DNA of 64,000 nt from Macrothele yani (taxonomy: Eukaryota > Arthropoda > Arachnida > Araneae > Macrothelidae), in NCBI GenBank assembly GCA_039090855.1, contig CM077022.1:75230971-75294970 (forward strand), read 5' to 3'. The notes below the pieces were generated by a model. It saw nothing but the letters and a program-made list of their open reading frames with translations. It did no database searches and was not told where the DNA came from. A program made the position numbers and the translations under genes. Positions 48,828-60,420 of this stretch are shown here, piece after piece; within the stretch, counting starts at the first letter, position 1; each line of letters opens with the position of its first letter.

Positions 48828-49616
48828 ACACATTTACAGGAAATAAATTCCAGGACTTTCTAGAGTTCATCAAAAAATTCCAGGAACTTGAAGTTTTTCC
48901 TAAAATCATAGTGTTTCATTTTATATTTTGCACAGTTGAAAGTTACTATACATTAGAATTCTTATGAAGTCCCATGGGTTATGCTATTGCAGAGCATTCC
49001 TGAGGGTGTTACATCTTCAATAAAGTTGAAAAATTTCCCCATTTAAAAATTGCTCTATATAAAACTTTACAAGAAGCAATTTGGAACATAGCACAACAAT
49101 AATAGTACAAAAAATTTCTTATGTATGACACTGAAGATCAAAAAAAAAAAAAAAATTCAGGGCACTGAAGATTCCCTATTCCAGATTCTTCTATTCCCAC
49201 GTACACACTGGTGATCACAGGGAGACCAGATATAACTTTTTTCAGTGAGGAAAAGCAGATGCTCGAAGGAATGGCCATCTTGGACTCACGGGAAGGTTTT
49301 TACACTGTTGTGACTTCAAATGCTATGCCACAAACCAAGGTGGCTGGAAATATGGCACTCAAACATCTTGCACTCCAGCATCACGTGATCAAACGCATCA
49401 CATCTTCATACTCCACTGGAGGAAGTGATGTTATCGTAAGCAGAAGCCACAGGGAGCTAGAACAAAGTGATGCAATCAAATCAAACATTTTGGCCTGTTC
49501 TTTTTATTTTCATTGCAAGAAAACATTCTAGGACCTTTCACAAAAATATGAAAAATCAAGGACTTTCCATGCCTGGAGAAAAGGGAAATCAAATTCTAGG
49601 GGCTTTGTGAACCCTG
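48828..49616. mobile_element. hAT-like non-autonomous element
   Basis: Ends CAGGGTTTGTACAC and (reverse complement) CAGGGTTCACAAAGCCCC. Subterminal AAATTCCAGGACTTTCTAG and AAGGACTTTCCATGCCTGG repeats match other CAGGGTT elements here. The flanks (ACATA; TGTAT) show no duplication. It carries an ORF of unknown origin. Confidence 0.65.
49211..49531 (+). CDS. Unrecognised ORF inside the hAT-like element
   Basis: A 106-codon frame with higher GC than its flanks. It includes GMAILDSREGFYTVVTSNAM, PQTKVAGNMALKHLALQHHV and GGSDVIVSRSHRELEQSDAI. The composition looks protein-like rather than random. It could be a captured exon or a fragment of another repeat protein. I do not recognise the family and assign no function. 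Confidence 0.35.
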   Translation: MITGRPDITFFSEEKQMLEGMAILDSREGFYTVVTSNAMPQTKVAGNMALKHLALQHHVIKRITSSYSTGGSDVIVSRSHRELEQSDAIKSNILACSFYFHCKKTF

Positions 49617-50007
49617 TGTATAGCTTGTTTCCTGTGACCTGGGTTCCAGTCTTTGCTGGTTACACCAGGAACAATGAAGCCTACCTACTAAAATGTACTT
49701 CATTCTGCAGAAGAAATGGAAGGCAATACTGTCAATCTATTTCTGTGAAAGAAATAGGTGTTACTGATGCGAGTGGTAGTGATGTCAAACCAAACAACAT
49801 TTGCAAAACTTTTTCTTGGAGGTTAGTGGTGGTAACAAATGTGCATATCTGATTATAATCAGTACACCCTACAAAAAAAAATATATACATATACTACAGA
49901 GAAACTTTAGCACTATGTCTATGCATTTTTTTAATCTGAAAAGTAATTACTCAGATGATAATCTGTTTGCTTGCAGTATATCACTAATGATGATATGCGA
50001 ATACATA

Positions 50008-51075
50008 GGTAGAATGAAAAGTAATGCCTGCCACCAATGGCAGCACAGACATGCATGCAACAATAACTGACATGCTATGTAGGTTCTCGTCGACCACCTC
50101 AGTTGGCAGCAAGTCTTTACAGTGAATGGTTGTCCAGCTATTCTGTGAGGAATGGAACAATGCAGAAATTCTTGATAGCTGAAGGTATCACTCCAGTGAA
50201 AATTCACCAAATAATGCACGCCATTTATGGTGATGACTATACTGATGTCAGCACCATTCGTCGTTGGGCCAACAGATGTAAAGATGGCGAGGCTGGAACG
50301 TCGGACTTGTGTGGAAGAGTCAGACAACCTGTGTCAACAAACGAAGAGTCACACAGGAAACAGGTTGACGAACTAATTCAGGGCAATCGGCAGATCACTC
50401 AATGTGAAACTGCTGGCAGAACTGGTATTTCACACGAACGTGTGGGTCACATTATTGCTTTCCTTGGATATCTGAAGATTTGCCAGCAACTTCTGTCGTG
50501 TAACAAGAATGAAGGTAAAGCTTTTTCACGGCAGACAGAAGACAAAAAGTGGGTGCACCATTACAAACCAGAAACAACGCGTCAATCCATAGAATATTGG
50601 CCCCAGAAAAAAAAATTCAAATTACATGCTTCAGCTGAAAAACACATGGCAACAGTGTTTTGGGATGCAGACGGTGTTACCCGCCTTGATTTCCTGGAAC
50701 AATTGACTCAAAACATTACATTTTGATGCTCCAAGCTTTAAAACAGTAATTAAGGAGGATTTGAAGGGGAAAAGGAAATGTTTTGCTGCAACATAATAAT
50801 ACTAGGCCAGACACTACGAGAGCCACCAAGAAGAAATCAAGAGGCTGAATCTCATCACACTACTGGATTCCCCATACACTTATCGGCCTACAGCCCTGAA
50901 ACTTCCACCTCTTCCGAAAACAGAGATCTTCAAGGACATCACTACTAATCCAATGAAGAATTTGAGAAGGCTGGCTGTCAGGACCTGGTTGTGGAAACAG
51001 ATGGTAGACTTCTTTTGTGACAGCTTCACGAAACACTTGTTCATTTGTTGTAGAGTTCAAATTGCTATATTAGCT
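50008..51075 (+). mobile_element. mariner element, right end lost
   Basis: Left end GGTAGAATGAAAAGTAATGCC preceded by TA. The right end is not found; a foldback element starts near 51100. Confidence 0.75.
50103..51060 (+). pseudogene. mariner transposase, inactive
   Basis: The first 208 codons are nearly intact and give MQKFLIAEGITPVKIHQIMH, DVSTIRRWANRCKDGEAG and the HTH segment. A deletion then joins ICQQLLSC to FSRQTEDKKWVHHYKPETTR. The first Asp falls in the altered EDKKWVHHYKPET block (compare GDETWVHHYKPET). The second Asp site reads LLQHNNTRPDTT, with Asn instead of Asp. The third site is not recognisable. Downstream SNEEFEKAGCQDLVVETDGR is the usual C-terminal part with stops. Confidence 0.88.
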
Positions 51076-51099
51076 ATTGAACGAGAATTTACGTGGTAT

Positions 51100-51713
51100 G
51101 TTAATTATTGTAAATACTACATACAGTGTGTAGCAATTTTCACTGTTACTCATGTTTTATTATAAATGTAGTGGTTGTTGGACAAGGACGCATTTAGGGC
51201 TATATTACCGTTGTAATTATAAAAAGGTTCAGAATTACCCTTTCAGCCTGGAAGCTCTGTATTCTCTGGGTGGATTATACAGTATATGTGGTGGTGAGTT
51301 GGATGAGGATTTCATTTTGTCTTTTAGAATTCAGGTTTTACTTGGTTTTATATATCTTTCTTAGAAATTTCCTTTAGACAAATTTTTGCATGGTTGTTAA
51401 CTTGGTATTTTCATTCCCGGTGGTCAATTCATTTTAGTTCAAAAGTGCTTTTATCGTAAACAATTCATTAACTACACAATATTTTAACAGAAGATTTTAA
51501 TAGTGAAGTTTGAACAAAGAACTGAATGCTATATACAATCCACCCAGAGAATACAGAGCTCCCAGGCTGAAAGGGTAAGTCTGAACCTTTTTATCAATTA
51601 CAACAATAATACAGCCCTAAATGCGTCTTTGTCCAACAACTACTACGTTTATAATAAAACGTGAGTAACAGTGAAAATTGCTACACATTGTATGTAGTAT
51701 TTACAATAACACC
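51100..51713. repeat. Foldback element with about 185 bp arms
   Basis: 51100-51290 is repeated in inverted orientation at 51531-51713; landmarks are TGTAAATACTACATACA, TTGTTGGACAAGGACGCAT and CAGCCTGGAAGCTCTGTATT. The central 240 bp is AT-rich. It abuts the truncated mariner. A rearranged copy lies at 11.5-11.9 kb. No transposase or clear target duplication is seen. Confidence 0.85.
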
Positions 51714-52408
51714 TGTTCATTGTTGGCAGAAATGTATTCAGTTATCTGGTGGTGACTATGTTGAGAAATTAGTACAGGTTAGTAAATGGCATGTTACTTT
51801 AAGGATTATTTCTGTTTTGATTTATTAAATTTTTTTCATCCAGTCCTAAGTAATGCTTATGGAGGCATTATTTCTCATCCAACCCTCATACAATTAAAGA
51901 GAATACCTAAGCATGTCTACAATAGCACTGAATCACCATTTTTGAATTGGCTCCTTATGGATGGCAAACCATATGCTTAGATACTATTAAAAGGCCCTAT
52001 ATGCTCAGCAAAACACTGAGTTACAATTTAGTACTCCCAACAATATAGTTCTTCAGTACAGACCTATGTTTGCTTCAACAGAAGAATGCTTCCTATCATA
52101 TCACAGATATTGTTAGCAAATTGATTTACAGACTTTAACAAATGCAAAATCACTTGCAGGAGATATAAACAACAATGCAATGTGTGTCATCTGTGTAATA
52201 ACACAGCCACAGAAATACAAATTTTTTCCACAACTTTCCAAAGTTTCTTCAAACTTTTGTACAAATTCTTCAGTCTACACTTATTCCTTTTAACTGGAAA
52301 AAATGTTTCAGGGTGTATTAAAAACAAAGTATGCACTTGGGCACACTGATAAGTACTGCAGTCTAGACAAGATTTTCTTTCTATGCTAGGATAATGGACA
52401 TAATGTAA
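51714..52408. other. No recognisable gene
   Basis: AT-rich spacer between a foldback element and a Tc1/mariner element. Confidence 0.4.
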
Positions 52409-52410
52409 TA

Positions 52411-53934
52411 TGGGGTGTTCAGAAAAGGACATCCTAACTTTGAGGATGAATAGCTTGAAAACAGTTACTCGCAAAAGATGGAAACTACCTGTATGTTTAT
52501 TGAACAGTCAATAAAAGTTACAAAACAGAGTTCAAATTTTTAGTTTCAGGTCAAACCAATAGGTGGAGCTGCAGGCGCTAAAACATATTTGAGATGAGGT
52601 GTTCGTACACGGAGCCATAACGTTTGCCAGTGGTGTGAGCAGTGAGCAAGGCATAGAGGTATTATGAAAATGGTTTATTATTTGGAACAACGCATTTTCA
52701 TTGTGCTCGCATTCTTTCGATTGGATCACAGCCAGACAAAGACGAGACAGAGCTTCATGTACAAATTTAATGTTCCCAAGGGACCTGATCCGAAAACGAT
52801 ATGCACATTGTTTGAGAAATTTGAAAGAACAGGAAGCGTGGCAAATAAATTGGTCGGAAACGTGGGACGACATCGGTTGGCCGTGACAGCTGAGAATGTG
52901 CAAGTTGTTCAGGAAATTATTGCAGCCAGTCCCCGAACATCAATCCACAGAACTGCAAACGCGGCCAGCTTGAAACGAACATCAATGCACAACATATTAA
53001 AATCCACCCTCCATTTGTTTCCTTACAAAATTAAAATGCACGAGTGTTTCAGCTATGCAAAAAGAGAGGACTTCGTGAACACCATGCTGCAGATGATTGA
53101 TGCCACAGACATTGATGTTGGATCCATTTGGTTCAGCGATGAGGCGCATTTCCATTTGGATGGATTTGTGAATAAGCAAAATTGGCACATTTGGTGAACA
53201 GAACAGCCTCACGTGTCTGTTCCAAGACCACCTCATCCCCAAAGGGTAACTGTATGGGCCGCAGTGTCCAGAAGAGGGATCATTAGGCCTTTTTTCATTT
53301 GCCAAACGATCACTTCAGTATGATACATGGCTTTATTGCAGCAATTTGGGGCAATCAATCGTGCCTTGGAGGATCCTCAGCAACCATCGTGGTTTATGCA
53401 AGATGGGGCCTGATCGCATTGGACCACTGGGGTATTTGAATTCCTCGAAGAACATTTCTACAATAGTCATTGCTCTGTACTACTCACAGGACAACTCTAC
53501 AAGAAAAGAAATGGATCAACATCCATATTCGCCAGATTTAAATTCGTGTGATTTCTTCCTGTCGGGCACCGTGAAGGATTAAGTGTACCGTAGAAACTTG
53601 ACCACACTTGCTGAACTCGAACAATTTGTCACTGATGCATGCGTACGTCCATTTCAGTCGACACGTTGCACAAGGTGGTTGCCAATTTCACTCTTCGACT
53701 ACGCCATGTGATTGGGGCTCATGGTGGACATTTCGAGCACACTGTGTTTAAATTTTTTGTGATTTGGCATCTGCAGCGCTATCTATTTAGTTTGAACTGA
53801 AACTAAAAATTTGAACTCTATTTTGTAACTTTTATATGACTGTCCAATAAACATACAGGTAGTTTACATCTTTTACGAGTAACTGTTTTCGAGCTATTCA
53901 TCCTCAAAGTTAGGGTGTCCTTTTCTGGACAGCC
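52411..53934 (+). mobile_element. Tc1/mariner element with about 170 bp inverted repeats
   Basis: Long inverted ends: left GTTCAGAAAAGGACATCCTA, right (reverse complement) GTCCAGAAAAGGACACCCTA, with similarity continuing to about 52580 and 53763. TA flanks both ends (52409-52410; 53935-53936). Length 1524 bp. Confidence 0.92.
52664..53735 (+). pseudogene. Tc1/mariner transposase with long D-to-D spacing
   Basis: The frame starts MKMVYYLEQRIFIVLAFFRL and shows a Tc3-like HTH region (FNVPKGPDPKTICTLFEKFE; RTGSVANK; TSMHNILKSTLHLFPYKIKM). First Asp is in WFSDEAHFHLDGFVNKQNWH followed by IW and a stop. Second Asp is in WFMQDGA (about 53402). The last acidic residue is in SPDLNSCDFF (about 53550), roughly 48 codons later after a frameshift. 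The ending VVANFTLRLRHVIGAHGGHF is intact. The arrangement is neither DD34E nor DD34D. Confidence 0.85.
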
Positions 53935-53936
53935 TA

Positions 53937-55289
53937 TGAAGAGAACCAGGTCACACCACATACATGATATCTCAGAAATTTCCCTTCACACAAAATAAAT
54001 GCTGTCCGGATGAAACTTTGAGCAATGAAATTTTAGAAGCAGTAAGTTACCACACATATTTATCACTCTGATTCATAGTGCATATTTCTCAAATATGAAA
54101 TGCAAGAGACTTAAAAATTACAATAATTATATGACCCATTTTTTATGACCTATGTAATCCACCATATATCTACAAAAATTGCCTCCAAATCAAAATCCTC
54201 ATCCCAGTCATAAATCACAAGTTAATGGCACAAGCATTGCCAAAAGTCAAGCTAAAAGAGTTATCTGCAGAGTAGCATGCATTTAAAGTAATGAACTTAT
54301 CACAACACAAAGCAAAGCATCAAACTTTATTACAGTAGAAAAGTTCACTGACCCCACAATGTGATTAGTTAAAATGTTGGAAACTTGCTTTTATTACTTT
54401 TAAACAGTTACCAGTACTCAGTATTTGAAAGCCACCAGTGAAACTACTTGAATAACAGATATATATATATATATATAAAAAACATTCATTAACATAACTA
54501 TTAAGAGAATTTACTACTAGTAAAGTACATATGCCACTTATAAATTCTGAAGCATCAAGAACTGTGGAACACCTAAAAGCATAAAAAAAAAAAAAAAAAA
54601 CTAATATTGAAACCTCAGAAGTAAGGTACATCCAACTGTTTTCATTTACTCCAACAGTTTTTTTGCTGCATTTTTTTTTCTCCTTTATCACTGAATTGTA
54701 TTTCTTACAAATCGAAAGGGAGGTTGAGTACCTTAATGTCATTTTTTTAACTATTTAAAGTTGGCTTAACACTGTTTTTAAAATAGAAATTTTTATGCCA
54801 GCACTGCATAAATAAAAACATGTCAAAATTATATGAAAACTGACAAAAAAAATACAATAAAAATTATCCTAAAACAGTGACTACTAGACTTAACATTCCT
54901 GTACAAGGGAAAATCATGCTGTATAAATTTAAAAATCTAAAAAATGGTAATAAACCATATAGTCGCTATACTACTTACTTTCAGATGCTGCTACAATCTG
55001 ATTTTTCCATGTAACTTTCTAAGAAACTACTTTTCTTAATCTTAGTTTACTGTAGAAAAGCCTTACTGTTAATGGTAACAACATTTTCACTACCCAATTT
55101 TAACACCACCTGTTTTTAAAATGCGTCAAGTTACTAAAACTCTGCTAAAACACTTTATTAAACTACACATCAGAAAATGCTCTCCACAAATATCAGATAA
55201 AATTAACTTTACTGATATATTGTGTAATAAAACAGGGTGAAAAACTAGCTGGTTAAATATTAAATTCTTTAGATAATACATTTTGTTGT
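53937..55289. other. No recognisable gene
   Basis: AT-rich with a TA run near 54461-54475 and an A-run near 54583. No coding or terminal signal is seen. Confidence 0.4.
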
Positions 55290-56995
55290 TAGGTTCAATA
55301 GAGTTATGCTTGACTCTTGGCATCTGTAAGAACAAAAGCTCACCATCATGATCTGTTCTCAGCAAGATCTCACGACTCTGTATGGTCATTCCAAGTCTTT
55401 GATTTCATCCAACCATCTTATTCTGTCCTCCAACTTTGCCAAGCATGATAATTTTTTAAACCCATAATTGGCACGGTCCACAATATGCCAGTTTATGCTT
55501 ACAGATCATTGTCTCAAAAGAGCAGCTGGGCTTGACTCTTGCAGTCCATGGAATTTTAAGTAGCCATCTCCAGGTCTAAAATTCAAAAGCATCTATCTTG
55601 TTCTTCCTTAATGTGCAGCTTTTGCGACCATACATTACCACAAGAAAGACTATTGCTTTAACAATTCTAATCTTTTGTTATTGAGATGTCTTTGTTCTTA
55701 ATAATCTTTAAATTTGGCACTGTCCTTCTCCCTAAGGATAATCTCTGTATTTCTTCAGCACACTGCCCCTTGTTATCTATCAGGGTTCCCACTCTTTTCC
55801 TCCCAAGAAAATAAGCACTTTTTAAGGACTTTTAAGAACCCCCAAAATATGTTGACCTTACCAATCACACATGCAACAATGACGTGCACTAATATACTTT
55901 TAGACAACTTAACCACGCAAACCAAAGTATGCTGATGAAGTCTACAATATTTTTCCGTATAATTTAATTTTGTGGACGTAGTAAATTACAATTTAGGCAA
56001 TTTAAAAGGCAGTTCTGCTATCTGACAGAATGATCACATATGCAATCAAGTCTATATAAATTATAAAACTGTAGTTAAAGTTATGTATTCAAGATTAGAA
56101 TTTTGGATGCAATCATCTCATGGTTCAAATTGCAAAACCGAAGTCAAAATTATGTGTTCAAGATTTAAATTTTGCGCTTAATTTTCTCATGGTACAACAG
56201 AATAATTATTTGCATATACAAAAAAAAAAAGGGGAAATACAAGAGTGAAATATCAGTACCAAGAGATGGTGATCGGACTTGTTGGGTGGAATCTGCTGGA
56301 CGTGCTTAATATAGCCCAGGGTCCTTCCCTTTATTTTTTTCCCCGGCAAATTACTTATGTCACACATGCTTTCAGATGACATGACATCATCATTAACATA
56401 GCCAACCAGTAGCAGAAGTTCCACACACTTTACTGTGACTTCTGGATTTCACACAGCCAGTTAGGAAAAATAAGTACTTTTTAAACACTTTTTCCCATTT
56501 TTGGCAAAAGTTAAGGACTTCTAAGCACCCTAATAAAAAAAAAACTAAGCACTTTTTAAGAATTTATAAGGACCGTGGGGAACCCTGTCTATTCTGGAGC
56601 CAAAGAGAATAAAATTGTCTATGACTTCAGACTCTTTCCCATCAATTATAGAAATCTGTAAGGTTGGAAGTTGACATGACCTTTGTCTTCTTAACATTTA
56701 ACCTGACGCTACACTTTTCCTTTCTCAATGATGTATTTAAGTCTTTTCTACTTTTTGCCAAAAGTGTGCTGTCATTTGCATATCTTAAATTGTAGATGGT
56801 TTGACCTCCAATTTGAATACCAGCTGTCATTTTATTCAAGCCTGCTATTTCAAAAATATATTCGCTGTACAAGTTAAACAGATATGGAGACAGAATTCAA
56901 TCTTGCCGCACTCCTTTTTTTTTTACCTAAACCATACAGTCTCACCAAATTTGGTTCTCAGTGGCTTGAAGCACATCAAAAAGATTCCTCAAAAG
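55290..56995 (-). pseudogene. RTE-like LINE reverse transcriptase, 5'-truncated
   Basis: From about 56995 downward the minus strand reads GVRQD, ILSPYLFNLYSEYIFEIAGL and NKMTAGIQIGGQTIYNLRYA. The catalytic box is YAND where RTs have YADD. It continues with DSTLLAKSRKDLN and RLNVKKTKVMSTS, then NFILFGSRIDNK at the insertion point. Past the insert it resumes (QCAEEIQ; KIIKNKDIS; VMYGRKSC; WRWLLKIPWTARVKPS). The 3' part near 55300 has WxxxV-MxRxxH-like residues. This layout matches RTE/BovB-type LINEs. Stops and the changed catalytic box make it inactive. Confidence 0.8.
55781..56587. mobile_element. hAT-like element, 807 bp, 5 bp target duplication
   Basis: Ends CAGGGTTCCCACTCTTTTCC and (reverse complement) CAGGGTTCCCCACGG. 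TCTAT at 55776-55780 and 56588-56592. The LINE reading frame is restored exactly when the element and one TCTAT are removed, which proves a 5 bp duplication. Subterminal AAGCACTTTTTAAGGACTT words repeat at both ends. Confidence 0.9.
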
Positions 56996-57441
56996 AGTAA
57001 TTAGATATTTTTACTATAATATAATTAAACACATTTGAATCTAAACAAATTTCTCATTTATTTTTGCTACAGTAAAAAATTTTGTCATACCAAATAAAAA
57101 TAAAAAAATGCAATACCATAAACACTGTTTAGAAACAGTAAAAGTTAGATATGACAGTCCAAATTTTTTGGTACTAGTTTGCTTTCGAGGCTTCATAAAA
57201 TTTACTCGGATTTCTAGATCTAACATGTTTTCCCATTCCCTACAGTCTCACTATGCTATACCAGTTTTTATAAACAGAAATTTCAGTTTGAAAATAGCTA
57301 CTAGCATAGCACACAGATGCATCAGTCACCATTTCCAATTGCACTTAAAAGTTATTTTCACAGGACGCAAAATCAGGTGTCTGCTACAGTAAGATGGTGA
57401 AACTTCCAGTTGCTGTACCTGCAAAAATAATAAGTGGGTCT

Positions 57442-57688
57442 CAAGGAGGTTAGAATAGATGGAGTAAGGATGACGTCACAAACTTAAAGAACTTTGAGCA
57501 GACGACTTTAATGCTCAATTGTCTCACCAATACGGTGGCAGAGGCTGTGATTGGCTGCTACCCATTTCAGCAACATGGCGGCAGAGGCCATGATTGGCTG
57601 TGATGTCAGGATTGTGACGTTTCGGTGGCTTCGTTTCATTACATGAAGAGAACGGCTGGCTTTTACCACATCTATTCTAACCTCCTTG
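57442..57688. mobile_element. MITE with promoter-like motif cluster
   Basis: Perfect 20 bp inverted ends CAAGGAGGTTAGAATAGATG at 57442-57461 and 57669-57688. Flanks GTGGGTCT and GAGGGTCC match at 6 of 8. Inside are TGACGTCA (57471-57478), ATTGG in GATTGGCTG twice (57550 and 57593) and AACATGGCGGC (57572-57582). The CGGTGGCAGAGGCTGTGATT and GCGGCAGAGGCCATGATT segments are a short internal duplication. Confidence 0.85.
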
Positions 57689-60355
57689 GAGGGTCCAAAA
57701 CAAAATTCTGAGATCTTAGTTTACAGCACAGCAAGTGGGCATAGCATGTAGAAAAGGAATGAACCAGAGGGGTCATATGACTAGGAGAAAATAAATTGTT
57801 AGGTATTGAACTGTGTTATTTTGCACACAGTTTGTTGTCCTCTGATTTGACTACTCTATGTTCACCCATGGATTTCAAAAAAAGTTAACCTCAGGCCCAT
57901 GCACTATTCTGCAAATTACGCAGCCACAAGTTTTGCCATCTTTATTACTGTAACTTATGCCTGCTGTAGAAAGCTGTGAAAATAACTTTGTCACTGGCAA
58001 TGGTGACGGATACATCAGTGCGAGTGTGGTGAGCTAGTAGCAATTTCCAAACTGAAATTTCTCTTTAAAATGAGTAAAAGTGCTTACTGCATTGACTGAT
58101 ATAGCATACTGAGACCTCTCAAGCAATGGAAAAACATGTTTCATCAAATAAATTATGTGAAGCCACTGAAGTAAGCTAATACCAATTTTTCATCAGACCA
58201 CAAATGCAAACCCTTCCTATGGCATATAATGTACATTTCTTTAAAAAAAAAAAACTGTACCTAGAATATGCATAATTGGTACCTTATCCATAATTACTAC
58301 AGCAGTTGTGGGTGAAAAATGTTTTACATGTATGTCAGCTTCAAGATTGGTACAGCCAAACCTATTTACACAAGAAATCTATACAAAGATTCACATGGAC
58401 TAATGATGTTGAATGCCCATTAACTGTATTTAACTTTTGGTAGTTATGAAGAATGCTGCACTTACTTTTTCAACCTTGTCTAGTTCCTTGAACTTTAATC
58501 ACTAGCATTACAAAATTCTAAAATATTTACTCTAGAAGTAATTTTACATATGTTACGTTTGAAATGTTAATATGGCTGCAAACGCAAACTATGGAAGTTG
58601 AAGTTTCATCAGCATAATTATTGGCACACTTAACATTTCTACCAATTTTGATTGTTTTTACAATTTACCTTTTGATCCTTTTAGTAATTATCAATTCCCA
58701 CCAATTTTTAAATGCATAAAAAGATATTCTCTGAACGGATATCACGTTAGAATATTCACCTTGAGTTGATTGTTGTAGCCATGTGTTCCATATACTTTGC
58801 ATTTCGATAACTACGGCATTAAAAAAAAAGTGTTATAATAAGACTCCTTTTCGAAATACTAAATGAAAACTATACAAGACGACAGGAAAAGATAAGTCCA
58901 CACTTAAAATTCTATTTATAATTAACTAAAATCTTCAAACTTCTCAGATCTAAGAATCGACAGAGAACAGGATATAAACGAAATTGCTCACTGTAACTGA
59001 TCATGCAATGTACAAAACATCGTAAAACGGTAAACACTATTCAAAACTTTCGGAAGTTTAACACAACTAAAAACAAAACTGTAACTCAGATATATTACCG
59101 AATCTTTAGGAATGGAAAAAAATTTGCTTTATGACCACAAACACAAAGTAGCATACATACATTGGCAGCTATTTGCTTCACACATGCCCGAAGTTCTACC
59201 ATCAACGCACCTAGGAAACACACACGGCAGATCGACGCGACAATAAATGGAACACTTGTGATACGATTACGAAAAATATCAAAAATAAAATTACTCACTT
59301 TTAGGAAGTGCGATGCAAATTAACGAGCATTAACACACAAAATTCCCGACGACACAAGGTAAAGGGATATGATGATGCAGTAACTTAACGCTTGGAACAT
59401 CAAATCTCACCATTCCCCATTGGAATCAGTTAATTACTCCAGTCCGTACTGCTTACAGTGAAAAACTCGGTTAGGGAAACGTGATGGTGACACCCTCGAA
59501 ATAGAAAACCGGGGGCTAACTATAGCATTGAACGTCATTTTAATTCAAGATATTATGAATGCACACCACTGGCTGCAAAGATGTGTGTACAATTACACAA
59601 GCTAGTATCCAATTCTATTACAGAAACGAACGTCCACAGCGATAAGACGCCATATTGATACACAGAAAGCATCTACGGGGATGCAGCGGTGCACACATGG
59701 AGCCCGCCAGTTTCAAAACAAACTTACGGGAGTACGAAGAACTGCGTTAAAATCCAATATTGCTTTCTCTTTATACTAAGCTTTTTTGTCGATTTAAAGC
59801 ATTTTTCGTTCAGAAAGGAAAATTTGTTTAACTGAAATTTCTCAAAATTCATTTGTGACCGGTCGGTCTCAAGAAAATAAAATGGTGGCAGCGGAAATTC
59901 TTCACTGTAGGCGTTATTCAGATAATAACTAAATCTCATAATGGCCTAAACTTTTATCTAATATAAAAGAATATTTATTAACAACTCTCGTGTTCAATTT
60001 TTTTCTAAAGAAACATATCACACTAGCTGCCTATACAGCACATAGGCGATGAGCGTCATTACAGACATTAACCCACAGTTCCCATGTCGGTTTTGTTTTG
60101 ATTTAAATACAAAAATGAAAGTAATAATGGAAAATTTGGCAATCTAATTTGGTAATAATAGGAAATTTGGCAATCTAGTTTAGCAATAATGGAAAAGTTG
60201 GAGCGAAAAATAATTAAACAACAGAATTAACCGATTCAAAACAGAACCCGAAGTTTTTTAGTTATTTTTGTATGTTCCCATCCTATGAGAAAGTAAACAC
60301 CTCCTTATTAGTTACTTTTACTTGATGAAGTAAACTAAAGAATCAGAGCAGTACA
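57689..60355. other. No recognisable gene
   Basis: AT-rich. Near 59200-59720 the GC content rises slightly and contains CGCCATATTG. No exon, CpG-rich island or transposon end could be established. Confidence 0.35.
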
Positions 60356-60420
60356 CAGTGCCGGTTCTAGGACGGTGCGATCGCACCTGGCGCCATCGCA
60401 AAGGCGGCGCTGAGCTCCAA
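60356..60420. mobile_element. Possible hAT-like terminus
   Basis: CAGTGCCGGTTCTAGG followed by GGTGCGATCGCACC, a palindrome, and GGCGCC. CAGTGCCGG-type starts are common for hAT elements. The other end was not found. Confidence 0.4.

Noticed and set aside
54365..54742. Hydrophobic ORFs as membrane proteins
   Set aside because: AT-rich DNA yields Phe/Ile/Leu/Tyr-rich frames by chance; there is no homology or exon structure.
59200..59720. Host promoter and first exon
   Set aside because: Slightly higher GC and a CGCCATATTG word are not enough; no start codon, exon or donor with coding support follows.
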